A DNA stretch of 64,000 nt from Porticoccaceae bacterium (GCA_023228865.1 JALOAH010000001.1:72178-136177); one strand, 5' to 3'. Shown: positions 52,388 to 60,739, numbered from the stretch's first letter. Numbers and translations: made by a program. Notes: a model not told the origin generated them from the sequence alone.

Positions 52388-53011
52388 ATGTATGTAGTGG
52401 GCTTAACCGGCGGCATTGGCAGCGGCAAAAGCGCGGTTGGCAACTGTTTTCGCAACCTCGGCATTAAAGTGGTCGATGCCGACCAGATGGCGCGCCGCGT
52501 AGTTGAACCCGGCACCCAGGCGCTGGCGGAAATTGGCGAACATTTCGGCAACAACATGCTGCTCGCCGACGGCAGCCTCAACCGCGCCGCCCTGCGCGAG
52601 AAAATTTTTGCCGACAATCACGCAAAAATCTGGCTGGAACAGCTCCTCCACCCATTAATTCGCCAACTGACGCGAACAGAACTGGACTCTGCCATCAGCC
52701 CCTACGCCGTTTTGGAATCGCCCCTGCTCATTGAAATGGGTCAAAACGCCATCGTAAACCGTGTTCTGGTTGTCGACGTGCCAGAGGAAACTCAGATAGC
52801 CCGCGCCAGCTCAAGGGACAGCAATTCTGAAACCCAGATTCGCGCCATTATCGCCAGCCAGATAAACAGAAAAGATCGCCTCGCCGCAGCTGACGATATT
52901 ATTGATAACACCTGCCCCCTAGAGGAGCTACCCGCTTTAGTCGCCAAATTGCACCAACGGTATCTTGAGGAAGCTGCAAGCGCCGAGCGCCGAGCGCCGA
53001 GCTTTTTGTAG
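52388..53011 (+). CDS. coaE: Dephospho-CoA kinase
   Basis: Final step of coenzyme A synthesis. 207 residues from ATG 52388 (MYVVGLTGG); the frame opens earlier inside pilD but without CoaE similarity. P-loop GLTGGIGSGKS at 5-15; DADQMARRVVEPGT; ESPLLIEMG. The last residues [10 protein letters not shown] and the TAG stop are encoded by repeat DNA (CGCCGAG units at 52980-53000 and the GTAGG head of a REP at 53008), so the C-terminus is repeat-derived. Confidence 0.95.
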   Translation: MYVVGLTGGIGSGKSAVGNCFRNLGIKVVDADQMARRVVEPGTQALAEIGEHFGNNMLLADGSLNRAALREKIFADNHAKIWLEQLLHPLIRQLTRTELDSAISPYAVLESPLLIEMGQNAIVNRVLVVDVPEETQIARASSRDSNSETQIRAIIASQINRKDRLAAADDIIDNTCPLEELPALVAKLHQRYLEEAASAERRAPSFL

Positions 53012-53287
53012 GAGCTTGCCTGCAAGCGATTTTTGCCTATCTCGCCAGGTGAATTATTTTGCAGGAGCCAGCCGCCGGCGATAATTTGCCAAACCTAAAA
53101 TCCATCGCCGGGATGCCCGGCTCCTACGCTTTTGGTAGGTGCGTATCAGCTACAAGCGCCGAGCGGAAAGGAGAACCGTCAAACTCGGCACTTTCAGCTT
53201 AGGAGGAGAACCCACCTAAATGCCTGGTACGTTACAGATAAATCGATGCCCTGCACTTACAGCTTGGCGCTCGGCGCTTGTAGCTTC
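52971..53287. repeat. Mixed repeat cluster between coaE and yacG
   Basis: CGCCGAG-family units at 52971-53003, 53149-53165, 53182-53201 and 53260-53287; REPs at 53008-53030, 53061-53082 and 53104-53127 (inverted). Fills most of the 361-bp gap 53012-53372; no gene is visible. Confidence 0.85.
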
Positions 53288-53372
53288 CAATCCCCCAAAT
53301 AAGCGAACTGAGGGTGTCCCGTCGATTATTCTTGCGGTACCCTTTTCTGCAAACCAAATCAGGAACAGACCA

Positions 53373-53567
53373 ATGGCCACAACCAGCACCCGCAAACTCA
53401 ATTGCCCCACTTGCGGAAACCCTGTGCAGTGGACGGATAAATTCCCCTACCGACCATTTTGTTGCAAACGCTGCCAGTTAATTGATTTTGGCGATTGGGC
53501 TGCGGAAAAACACAGCATCCCCGGAGAACCCGCTTTGAACCCTGAACAAAATGATTCTGATCTGTAG
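53373..53567 (+). CDS. yacG: DNA gyrase inhibitor YacG
   Basis: 64-residue zinc-ribbon protein from ATG 53373 ([15 protein letters not shown]). Zinc ligands Cys11, Cys14, Cys30 and Cys34 ([12 protein letters not shown]). YacG binds GyrB and inhibits gyrase in E. coli. The stop codon TAG is the TAG of the GTAGG head of the REP at 53564, so the REP sits on the gene end. Confidence 0.93.
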   Translation: MATTSTRKLNCPTCGNPVQWTDKFPYRPFCCKRCQLIDFGDWAAEKHSIPGEPALNPEQNDSDL

Positions 53568-53714
53568 GAACATGGCGTCCCGGCGACAATCCCTCTCACA
53601 AGCAATGCATTTTCGCCAGCAGGGCTGGCTCCTACGGAAGGATTGGATGGAGCATGATCTCCTCCAAAACCAACCACGCACATTCCTACCGTAGGAGCAG
53701 GGCGTCCCGGCGAT
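53564..53714. repeat. REPs downstream of yacG, left flank of the RAYT gene
   Basis: Direct unit 53564-53587 (overlapping the yacG stop), inverted unit 53614-53636, direct unit 53691-53714. The last ends about 60 bp from the RAYT stop codon. Confidence 0.85.
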
Positions 53715-53775
53715 AGGTTTTGAAAAATGGGAACAGCATCTCCGGAAAGCCCTCCCCTACTCCCAAAAACCATAC

Positions 53776-54225
53776 TCATAACCAACAAGCATCCCAAAGA
53801 GAATAATCCCTTATCGATTTCACCAAACCTGCTCGCAGTGGATTCGCCACCACATACCTGGCTACATCAACAATGTCCTCTTCTGCCCTCAAGGCATGAT
53901 CGTGATAACCTTTCTGCCAAACAGGAAATGCGCCTTTGGACTTGATCGCCTTGGTCGTCAGGGATTTCACCTTCTGCACAGACACTGACAATTCCCCATC
54001 CGCTGTCAACTGCATTAGCCAATGCACATGATCCGGCATCACCACATAACAGAGCGTCTCTGCGAAGCCTTGCACGCTAATAAGCGCTTGAACGAAACAG
54101 CGCCCGGCGATTAAGTCCTTAAAATAAGGCAATCTCCGCCAGCACACCATAGTGATTAAATAGATTTGGCCGCTTTGGCTAACGCGGCCTTTACGCAGAT
54201 TGGGACTGTTGCCTTTCCGTGGCAT
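53776..54225 (-). CDS. REP-associated tyrosine transposase (RAYT, TnpA-REP type)
   Basis: 149-residue Y1 HUH-type transposase. The metal-binding HUH motif is H66-V-H68 in VVMPDHVHWLM; the likely nucleophile Tyr107 is in VWQKGYHDHALR; the family hallmark ARYVVANPLRAGLV follows at 122-135. Flanked on both sides by REPs (53564-53714 and 54261-54381). RAYTs bind and cleave their cognate REP single strands and are held responsible for REP spread. Single copy, apparently full length and intact. Confidence 0.92.
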   Translation of the reverse strand: MPRKGNSPNLRKGRVSQSGQIYLITMVCWRRLPYFKDLIAGRCFVQALISVQGFAETLCYVVMPDHVHWLMQLTADGELSVSVQKVKSLTTKAIKSKGAFPVWQKGYHDHALRAEEDIVDVARYVVANPLRAGLVKSIRDYSLWDACWL

Positions 54226-54260
54226 GTTGTGATTCCTTTGTGGGGTTTGACCTTGAATCT

Positions 54261-54381
54261 ATCGCCTGCAGGCAGGCTCCTACAAAACCAGTCTGACTCC
54301 GTAAGAGCCGGGCGTCCCGGCGATAATTATTGCAGGGCGTCTTTCCATAATCCCTTTATCGCCAGCAGGGCTGGCTCCTAC
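54261..54381. repeat. REPs upstream of the RAYT gene, right flank
   Basis: Inverted 54261-54283, direct 54301-54324 (GTAAGAGCCGGGCGTCCCGG then CGAT) and inverted 54358-54381. The first lies 35 bp upstream of the RAYT start. Confidence 0.85.
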
Positions 54382-54391
54382 AATTTACGTG

Positions 54392-54823
54392 CTACCAACA
54401 GGCCGGAGGGGTTTTGGCACCCCTAGGATTGGCGGCACTAACGGTAATGACCATGGTACAGGTTACACCGCCCTCGGCATCGTTGGCCTGATCACCCTGG
54501 CCAGTGGCTGTGGCGGTATAGGCTGTAGCTGTATTACCAGCAACAGCTACGGTGTAATAGTCTTCAGCGGAGTCCGTGCCATCGTAGCCAATTTGGGCAA
54601 GGGTGCCATAGGTGGAATTATTGGCTCTATACCTTTCCTGCAGATTTTGTATTAACAACAGGGCATCCATGGCGTCGGAACGGCGCGCCTGACGGACATA
54701 GTCCTGATAGGCGGGCAGTGCAATGGTGGCGAGGATTGCCACCACCACCACCACAATCATTACCTCTATTAGGGTGAAGCCTTGGGATTTCATACAGCAA
54801 TCTGTATTTTCTCTATGGATCAT
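54392..54823 (-). CDS. pilE: Type IV minor pilin PilE-like
   Basis: 143 residues. Leader cut at KSQG before Phe16; FTLIEVMIVVVVVAILATIA with Glu at +5. I keep ATG 54823 because TAAGG lies 7 bases upstream; ATG 54793 gives a shorter leader but no ribosome site. The C-terminal Cys pair (GVTCTM, PPACW) could close a loop. PilE is a core minor pilin; last gene of the minor-pilin block. Confidence 0.88.
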   Translation of the reverse strand: MIHRENTDCCMKSQGFTLIEVMIVVVVVAILATIALPAYQDYVRQARRSDAMDALLLIQNLQERYRANNSTYGTLAQIGYDGTDSAEDYYTVAVAGNTATAYTATATGQGDQANDAEGGVTCTMVITVSAANPRGAKTPPACW

Positions 54824-54838
54824 GGAATACCTTACCGG

Positions 54839-55750
54839 TTAACAATCCTTTGCTTTGTTTCGAATCACTGCGTTATAACCTGAGCTGATATCGCTTGAAA
54901 TATTATTGAACTGGTAATAGCCAGAACTTGGCACGCACACAACCTTGTTCGTTAAAAACGTAAGCTTGAATGTCAAGGATTCACCTTCCGGAATAGCAGT
55001 GGCTGTGCAGGTATAGGAAGAACTAGTATTGCTACATGTGACGCTGTAGTTACTGTTGCTCGGAGTTACGCCATTAAATTGAGCGCCATTACCCACATTA
55101 ACACTGCCAGTTATCGTCAGTGAAATATACACTGGATCGACTGGATCGACTGGGTCTTCGGGGTCAGTAGGTGAGTCTTGATCATCACCAGGATCGACTG
55201 GGTCTTCATCGCCAGAGGGCTCACCGTTACCAGGATTCAAGCCGCCGCCTGTATCCCATTCACCACCTGTCGCTTGAGCAATCTCCTGAGTGGCATCAAC
55301 TAGAGAAATAAAATTCCTCATGTCGTCAGAGGGGCTGCGGAAAAAGAAATTCGAGCTTAAAACCACGGACTGCTGAGTGCCTTCCCTATCGTCCCACGTC
55401 ACTGTGACTGTCGCAGTTTTCTGGCTGTCGTTAGTTGCGTCGGTCGACACTGCCCAGCTTCTACTAAAATTAGCGAGCACACCTGTGACCTGATCCGTAG
55501 TAGTGCCGTCATTCAGCCTAGTATCCGCCGCCGACAAAAAGCTTTCGAGTTCTTGCAACTTCTCTTCCGCTATTGCAACCGCTTCTGCCTGAGTTTTGGC
55601 TTCAGAAATATTTCGTTGTGATTCGCCATGAAAGCTTAATAGTGCCAACAATCCAACTGCCAATACGACAAAAGAAATCAAGGTTTCAATAAGAGCAAAA
55701 CCCATATTTCGTTTTTCACGTGCAGTAAATCTGCCTAAATTATTCATCAT
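54839..55750 (-). CDS. PilV-like prepilin with a C-terminal extra domain
   Basis: 303 residues. Leader ends at Gly17 before FALIETLISFVVLAVGLLAL (Glu at +5); this and the LISF/VGLLAL stretch resemble PilV. The pilin part ends near 165, followed by a Pro/Asp/Gly-rich linker (about 167-207, repeated DPVDP units from a short tandem DNA repeat) and a Cys-rich beta-like domain (208-303; CSNTSSSYTC, VVCVPSSG, final KDC). Usual PilV is about 150-185 residues. Placed after pilX instead of before pilW. Confidence 0.8.
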   Translation of the reverse strand: MMNNLGRFTAREKRNMGFALIETLISFVVLAVGLLALLSFHGESQRNISEAKTQAEAVAIAEEKLQELESFLSAADTRLNDGTTTDQVTGVLANFSRSWAVSTDATNDSQKTATVTVTWDDREGTQQSVVLSSNFFFRSPSDDMRNFISLVDATQEIAQATGGEWDTGGGLNPGNGEPSGDEDPVDPGDDQDSPTDPEDPVDPVDPVYISLTITGSVNVGNGAQFNGVTPSNSNYSVTCSNTSSSYTCTATAIPEGESLTFKLTFLTNKVVCVPSSGYYQFNNISSDISSGYNAVIRNKAKDC

Positions 55751-55796
55751 TTTTCTCCGGTTCTGTCCGATAATCGACTGTTTACTGTGCCGCGAA

Positions 55797-57128
55797 TTAG
55801 TAATCCCGCCAGGTTCCAGGAATTTCTGAAAAAAGAGCTGTTGATGTTATGGAAATATCAATTTGATCATCACCAGGACCGGAACCACCACTGAATGGAA
55901 TATCTCTTCCATAAATTTCAGCATTAGAATTCAGCTTTTCCAAATCACCTTTTTTGGCCAGAGTTCCATAGATGGTTCCCCCCCCAAATCCCTGACTGGT
56001 ACAGCTGTCGTCTGCATAATAAACCAGCCCAATCACCGTGGTGCCACCGTTAAGCTTGGGACATGGATCAAAGTCGCAATTTAAGCTCGGTTCATACACC
56101 TGCCTTGCTACACAAAGTGACTTGCTCGCCACATACAAAATGACAGGAACATCATCATCGGTACCAGCTTGGCCATCATCTCCGACTTCGCCAAAAAATT
56201 CGTTTTGAAACCCTGCCCCACTGGGCGCTGGTTGTACACTGGAGTTGTAAGGATAGCTGGCATTCACTACAAAGACATGGGCGGGATCCTGCATTTGCAG
56301 ATTCATCAGCATAGCTTCCACCTGAGTCTCACCATCGTTAAGGGCATCCTGATAACCTGGATCACTCGGATCAAGATCCTCATGATTCACGTCAGGAATA
56401 CCAAAGATGGCCTCGGACAATGGCATAGTGGGGTTTAGAGCGGCCTTCCCCGTTCCCGTAATGTTATTGAGTCCCAGATGCCCCTCATCCAGACATGTAT
56501 TGTCATTGGTGCCCATGGTTGTACCTATTGCAATACCGTTATTGGCGTAGACATCGGGGTTACCAGTAATATTGTCCATACAACCTTCCACCATAATGGG
56601 CGGCCCAGAGAAAGTACCAGGAGTGCCCCCTGTTACCGTGTCGGCAAAAATACTCTCTTCTCCAAGCATGACGTCGACAGAGACAGCTTTGACAACGTGG
56701 GAATCGCCTTGGGCTACCGCCTGCGAAATGGCAGTAATGAAAAGCGGACGCTCATTAATGCAATTATTTAGCGTATAGATCAGATTGTGTGCATAAACAT
56801 CCGCGTTGAGAGTGGTATTCGCCATCGCTGTGGGACTGGCTGTGTCGCCATCACAAGTCTGGCCATCTCCATTGACATCCGTCCAAGTAAGGCTTTCTAG
56901 ATTAATCACGTCTTGCACCCAGTCCACTGAATACTCCAACCCTCCCACTGCTGCGGAATATACTTCCTTGCTGCGAACATCGATCCCCACCACTTTTTGT
57001 TCTTGTAGACCAATCCGGCCAATCATCAATGTGCCTATGGTACCAATCAACAGCAACAAAATAGTGATAACCAGTATGGCTGCACCTTTTTGGTTAATGC
57101 CTGAAGCTGTATTATGCTTTGTATTCAT
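55797..57128 (-). CDS. pilX: PilX-like minor pilin, oversized
   Basis: 443 residues; ordinary PilX proteins are about 170-200. N-terminus QKGAAILVITILLLLIGTIG fits PilX (small residue instead of Phe at +1, no Glu at +5). An EF-hand-like loop (D84-x-N86-x-D88) is at 84-95. The rest is an unrecognised extracellular domain with at least ten Cys, for example QVYEPSLNCDFDPCPKLNGG. Frame is intact. Name rests on the N-terminus and operon position. Confidence 0.75.
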   Translation of the reverse strand: MNTKHNTASGINQKGAAILVITILLLLIGTIGTLMIGRIGLQEQKVVGIDVRSKEVYSAAVGGLEYSVDWVQDVINLESLTWTDVNGDGQTCDGDTASPTAMANTTLNADVYAHNLIYTLNNCINERPLFITAISQAVAQGDSHVVKAVSVDVMLGEESIFADTVTGGTPGTFSGPPIMVEGCMDNITGNPDVYANNGIAIGTTMGTNDNTCLDEGHLGLNNITGTGKAALNPTMPLSEAIFGIPDVNHEDLDPSDPGYQDALNDGETQVEAMLMNLQMQDPAHVFVVNASYPYNSSVQPAPSGAGFQNEFFGEVGDDGQAGTDDDVPVILYVASKSLCVARQVYEPSLNCDFDPCPKLNGGTTVIGLVYYADDSCTSQGFGGGTIYGTLAKKGDLEKLNSNAEIYGRDIPFSGGSGPGDDQIDISITSTALFSEIPGTWRDY

Positions 57129-57148
57129 TTTTCAACACCCATTTTTGG

Positions 57149-58084
57149 TTAAGGCTGTGAGTTAAAAAAATCATTTTTGATTTTCACGTCTGTATTCAAT
57201 GTCATAGTAACAGCCGCATCTGAACTCAGGGTTCCTGTAATACTGATATCCACTTTTCTGCGCCACAAGCAAAGGACATCTGTATCTGTGGGAATAGGGT
57301 CGGCATTATCATTGTCAACCGGTGTGCAGGTACTTTGTAAGGCATTATTCCAGCTCCAATCACCCGTTGACGCATCAAATTGATAGGCGGTGGAGTCATT
57401 GCCTGCTCCAACGGCAGTTGCGTAGGCCATATTAAACGTCAGGCTGGTGATATTAATATTGTCATCGGTAATATCCTGCCACGTACCTGAATTACAGCTA
57501 TGAGTATCTCCGGCCACTCTCATTTCGATGACTCCATCATTCCAGCGATATCCAAACAGCTCGAAATTTGCGGTGTTTTGGTTTGCTGCGGCTGTCCCAG
57601 CACCAACCCCCTGAGCACCATCTTCATTCAGGTCGTAGCTGAACAGAATACAGTCACAATTGGTTGTGCAGACTGATGGCGCTCCAGTAGCAGTGCCCGG
57701 TGTAGGAAAGCTCCAGAGAGTTACCGCACCCATGAGGTCAAGTACTGGTACCGCCGCCTGGTAAAAATCAAGGACATTAATACTACCGTCTGAATTGACG
57801 TCTGCAAGACTCCCCCTGTCATCGGGGTTGGAATCATCATCATCATCCCAGGCATCGTACCAATCCACATAACCGGCTCTTTGAAGATCTTTCGATACTT
57901 GATCAAGCGTACCCCGCAACTGCTGATTAAGCCGTGTTGCCTGTACCGACTCGCCGCCAGCAGTACTAATACGGAGCATAACAGTTACCACACCAGCGAG
58001 AAGTATCAAACTAATAGCTATCCCCACCATCAGCTCGATTAAGCTGATGCCGCGCTGGGTTGCTGGAAAAGAGCCTCTTAGCAT
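57149..58084 (-). CDS. pilW: Minor pilin PilW
   Basis: 311 residues, as expected for PilW. Leader ends at Gly12; ISLIELMVGIAISLILLAGV with Glu17 at +5. A dockerin/EF-hand-type calcium loop D95-V-N-S-D-G-S-I-N-V-L-D106 follows an Asp-rich patch (DAWDDDDDSNPDD). C-terminal core with six or more Cys. Overlaps the FimT-like gene by 7 bp. Confidence 0.88.
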   Translation of the reverse strand: MLRGSFPATQRGISLIELMVGIAISLILLAGVVTVMLRISTAGGESVQATRLNQQLRGTLDQVSKDLQRAGYVDWYDAWDDDDDSNPDDRGSLADVNSDGSINVLDFYQAAVPVLDLMGAVTLWSFPTPGTATGAPSVCTTNCDCILFSYDLNEDGAQGVGAGTAAANQNTANFELFGYRWNDGVIEMRVAGDTHSCNSGTWQDITDDNINITSLTFNMAYATAVGAGNDSTAYQFDASTGDWSWNNALQSTCTPVDNDNADPIPTDTDVLCLWRRKVDISITGTLSSDAAVTMTLNTDVKIKNDFFNSQP

Positions 58085-58662
58085 GGTTCATACCCCGTCA
58101 TGGTATTGTTGTTCGGGTTACAGATTCTGATGCGCCCTTCGGGGCTAATAACAATATTGAGCTGCCAGGCACCCGATGTAACGCTGATGGTGTCTTGATT
58201 ATTTGCCGTGCTTGCCGTGCCGCGAATTCGGTTAAAGGTGAACCCTGTGCCGCCAAAGTTTTCAGCAATAGTGACGCCGTTGTAGTCGGTGCCATTAACC
58301 ACCTGAACCACGTTGGTGCCAGCAACGGGCACCACGCAGGAGGTGGTATTGGTGCAGTTACAATTGGCGGCGGTGGCAAAGCCCACACACCAGGGGGTTG
58401 CCCCTGTATTGGTGTTAACGGAGATATTGGCATCGCGAATGGGCGCTTCGGATTTGGCTTGCAGGATAAGCCCGTAAATATCCTCAGTGGCACTTTTTAC
58501 CCGGTTTTTGGCGACAAAATCGTTAAAACCTGGCACGGCAATCGCCGCGAGAATGGCGACCACAACCACCACGATCATCATTTCAATTAATGTAAAGCCC
58601 TTCGCCCTGGAGATTGCACAGGGGGATAAACGACTTTTGTTTTTGGCTTTACGACACAACAC
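58078..58662 (-). CDS. fimT: GspH/FimT-type minor pilin, copy 1
   Basis: 194 residues, GTG start at 58662 with GAGG about 9 bases upstream. Leader ends at Gly22; FTLIEMMIVVVVVAILAAIA with Glu at +5. GspH/FimT domain with GRIRICNPNNN near the end and paired Cys. First gene of the minor-pilin operon. Closely related to copy 2 at 59315. Confidence 0.88.
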   Translation of the reverse strand: MLCRKAKNKSRLSPCAISRAKGFTLIEMMIVVVVVAILAAIAVPGFNDFVAKNRVKSATEDIYGLILQAKSEAPIRDANISVNTNTGATPWCVGFATAANCNCTNTTSCVVPVAGTNVVQVVNGTDYNGVTIAENFGGTGFTFNRIRGTASTANNQDTISVTSGAWQLNIVISPEGRIRICNPNNNTMTGYEPC

Positions 58663-58784
58663 CTACTTTCACCTCAATACTCTTTATCTGCGTTTATTAA
58701 TGATAAGCCATGGGGATTAAAAACTGTTTGAATTGTAGGGGATTATTAGGCAAATAGTTCGGCTTGGCGCGCCATTATTTTTCT

Positions 58785-58860
58785 ACCGCTTGTCGGTTTA
58801 AAAATACCTACTATCACAATCAATGCCAGCCATCATTAAAATAAACCGCTTGTCGGATTT
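58785..58860. promoter_or_regulatory. Direct repeat upstream of the minor-pilin operon, candidate AlgR sites
   Basis: ACCGCTTGTCGG occurs at 58785-58796 and 58845-58856, exactly 60 bp apart, 120-200 bp before the first minor pilin start, in AT-rich DNA. The core ACCGCTTGTC agrees with the AlgR core ACCGTTCGTC at 8 of 10 places. Role is inference. Confidence 0.45.
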
Positions 58861-58962
58861 TATTTTTTTAATCGCCGAGTTTTATAATGGTTTTTTATAA
58901 CAGAACAAAACAATCTTAAGCTCAACTATAACCTTACCGTATAAAAACTTGGTGGAAGGGTT

Positions 58963-59306
58963 TTCGCCAGCAGGGCTGGCTCCTACAAAAAATACTCCCA
59001 GCTGTGGAAGCTGGGCATCCCAGCGCTAGATTTTTGGCTTCGTAAAACCCTCGCCTGCAGGGCCGGCTTCTACGAAAACAACCAGCACACTCCCAATTGT
59101 AGGCGCCGGGTATCCCGGCAATTGTTGTTTTTTTCTGGCTCCGGCTCCTGAGTGGGAACCCTGTGTATTGGCAGTGCGTCCCCACGTGGAGCGTGGAGAC
59201 GAGGCGAAATTCCTTGCTGTAGCTTGCCCTGCAAGCGATTGCTGACTTCTCTATCGCCATCAGACTGACCACACACAAATCCGTGGGAGCCGGGCATCCC
59301 GGGGAT
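58963..59306. repeat. REP cluster between the two FimT-like genes
   Basis: Six REP units: 58963-58986 (inverted), 59003-59027, 59051-59073 (inverted), 59099-59122, 59219-59239 and 59283-59306. A GTGGGAACCCTG element at 59143-59203, related to that at 5342-5414, lies among them. Together with the AT-rich region to 58930 this accounts for the 652-bp gap 58663-59314; no gene is seen. Confidence 0.85.
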
Positions 59307-59314
59307 TGTTGTTT

Positions 59315-59887
59315 TTAGCAGGCAGGGTAACCTGGAAAAGCAGAACCCTCTGGAGCACAAACTCTGACTCGGCCGGTAAGGCCAACTTTAATTTCCAGGG
59401 TTTGGCCGCTGGCGCTGATGGCGATGGCGCCAGCTGGGCTTGCGGTTTTGCGCAAACGATTAAACGTGGTGCCCAGCGCCGGAAAGTTTTCGGTAATGGT
59501 AACACCGGGAAATTCATCGCCGCTGACGGCTTGCAAAACACTGGTGCCAGCCACATTCAGAGCACAGGCATTTGCGCCTGCGTCTGGCGTGCAATCACAT
59601 GATGGAAAAGGGGCGATGCCCACGCACCAGTGATCGGCCTGAACAGTAACAGAGAGGTTGACGTCACGAATGGCGCTTTCGTTTTTCGCCTGAATGATGA
59701 GTCCATGAATGTTTTCGGTGGCGTCCCTGACCCGCGCTCTGGCAATGGCATTGCTGAACCCAGGTACGGCCAAGGCTGCGACTATGCCCAGAATAGCCAG
59801 GGTGACAAGTAATTCAGCGAGGGTAAAGCCTGTGCTGCGACGGCGAGATTGAAAATGCAAATAGCAAACGCGGTTTTTCATTGGCAT
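59315..59887 (-). CDS. GspH/FimT-type minor pilin, copy 2
   Basis: 190 residues; leader ends at Gly20, FTLAELLVTLAILGIVAALA with Glu at +5. GspH domain ending GRVRVCAPEGS. Shares CVG...C.C.. and FNRLRKTAS-type segments with copy 1, so a paralogue. GGGAGG precedes the ATG at 59887. Separated from the minor-pilin operon by repeats, so probably its own unit. Confidence 0.86.
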   Translation of the reverse strand: MPMKNRVCYLHFQSRRRSTGFTLAELLVTLAILGIVAALAVPGFSNAIARARVRDATENIHGLIIQAKNESAIRDVNLSVTVQADHWCVGIAPFPSCDCTPDAGANACALNVAGTSVLQAVSGDEFPGVTITENFPALGTTFNRLRKTASPAGAIAISASGQTLEIKVGLTGRVRVCAPEGSAFPGYPAC

Positions 59888-60061
59888 GCGACCTCCCTGT
59901 GCACGACCGGTTTTCTGTGGCTGTTGATATTTGACGGGCTGAACGCGGGTTCAATCCCTGAACCTGGCCTGCTGCGGCAAGTGATTTAAAATATCAGCTT
60001 TAACTTTAGCGGATTCTGGGGAGATGGCAAGGTTTGTGGCTGTTTTGTTGGGCATTAGCGC

Positions 60062-60290
60062 CAAATTCGAGAATCGCCAGCGGGGCTGGCTCCTACAAAA
60101 ACGCACCCCCAATCGCAGGAATCGGGCGTCCCGGCGATGGTTGTTTTTTTCTTGCCGCGTCCCCACGCGGAGCCTGGGAACGAGGCAAATTCGAGAATCG
60201 CCTGCAGGCAGGCTCCTACAAAAATCCACCCCCAAACGTAGGAGCCGGGCGTCCCGGCGATAGGGTTTTGCCAGTGGGCAGGTTTCTACA
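60062..60290. repeat. Duplicated REP pair between FimT copy 2 and mutT
   Basis: Two 77-bp units at 60062-60138 and 60186-60262, 124 bp apart, each made of CAAATTCGAGAATCGCC, an inverted REP, a CACCCCCAA spacer and a direct REP with a CGGGCGTCCCGG stem. A piece of the GTGGGAACC family (60156-60186) lies between. A decayed unit ends near 60290. The rest of the 398-bp gap 59888-60285 has no gene. Confidence 0.85.
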
Positions 60291-60696
60291 AAGCTGAGAG
60301 ATCCTGCATGAGGAGATTGACGACCTCGCGGTTGGCCTCAGGAAAATTGTAATCAGGCAGATTGTTGATTAACACCCAATTTATGCGCTGGCCTTCGTTG
60401 CCGACGGGGGCGCCGGAATAGCGGAAAACCTGCCAAAATTCCAGATGAACCGCTTTATCGGGATATTGGTGGCTGATATCGGTGAGCTTGCGGGCGGCTT
60501 CGTGGTCAATGCTGATATTGAGCTCTTCCTGCAACTCCCTTTGCAGCGCCAGCTGCGATGATTCGCCGGGTTCGACTTTACCGCCGGGAAACTCCCAAAG
60601 CCCGCCCTGATGAAGATGGTCCGGTCTGCGGGCGATTAGAACTTGCTGCCGACAGGAGCTGTAGATGATGGCGGCAACAACGTGAATTTGCTTCAT
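60286..60696 (-). CDS. mutT: 8-oxo-dGTP diphosphatase MutT
   Basis: Removes 8-oxo-dGTP from the nucleotide pool. 136 residues; Nudix box from Gly39 (GGKVEPGE45) through R53-E-L-Q-E-E58. Short form without the C-terminal thiamine-phosphate-synthase-like domain found in Pseudomonas. Order mutT-argJ-secA is conserved. Confidence 0.92.
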   Translation of the reverse strand: MKQIHVVAAIIYSSCRQQVLIARRPDHLHQGGLWEFPGGKVEPGESSQLALQRELQEELNISIDHEAARKLTDISHQYPDKAVHLEFWQVFRYSGAPVGNEGQRINWVLINNLPDYNFPEANREVVNLLMQDLSAL

Positions 60697-60739
60697 GGGC
60701 TAACACTCTTTGAATTTGCTTTTCTCTGATGAAGCCGCC

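Noticed and set aside
53776..54225. IS200/IS605 insertion sequence
   Set aside because: The HUH protein has the RAYT hallmark (YVVANPLRAGLV) and no TnpB or element ends are present; it is a domesticated single-copy gene type.
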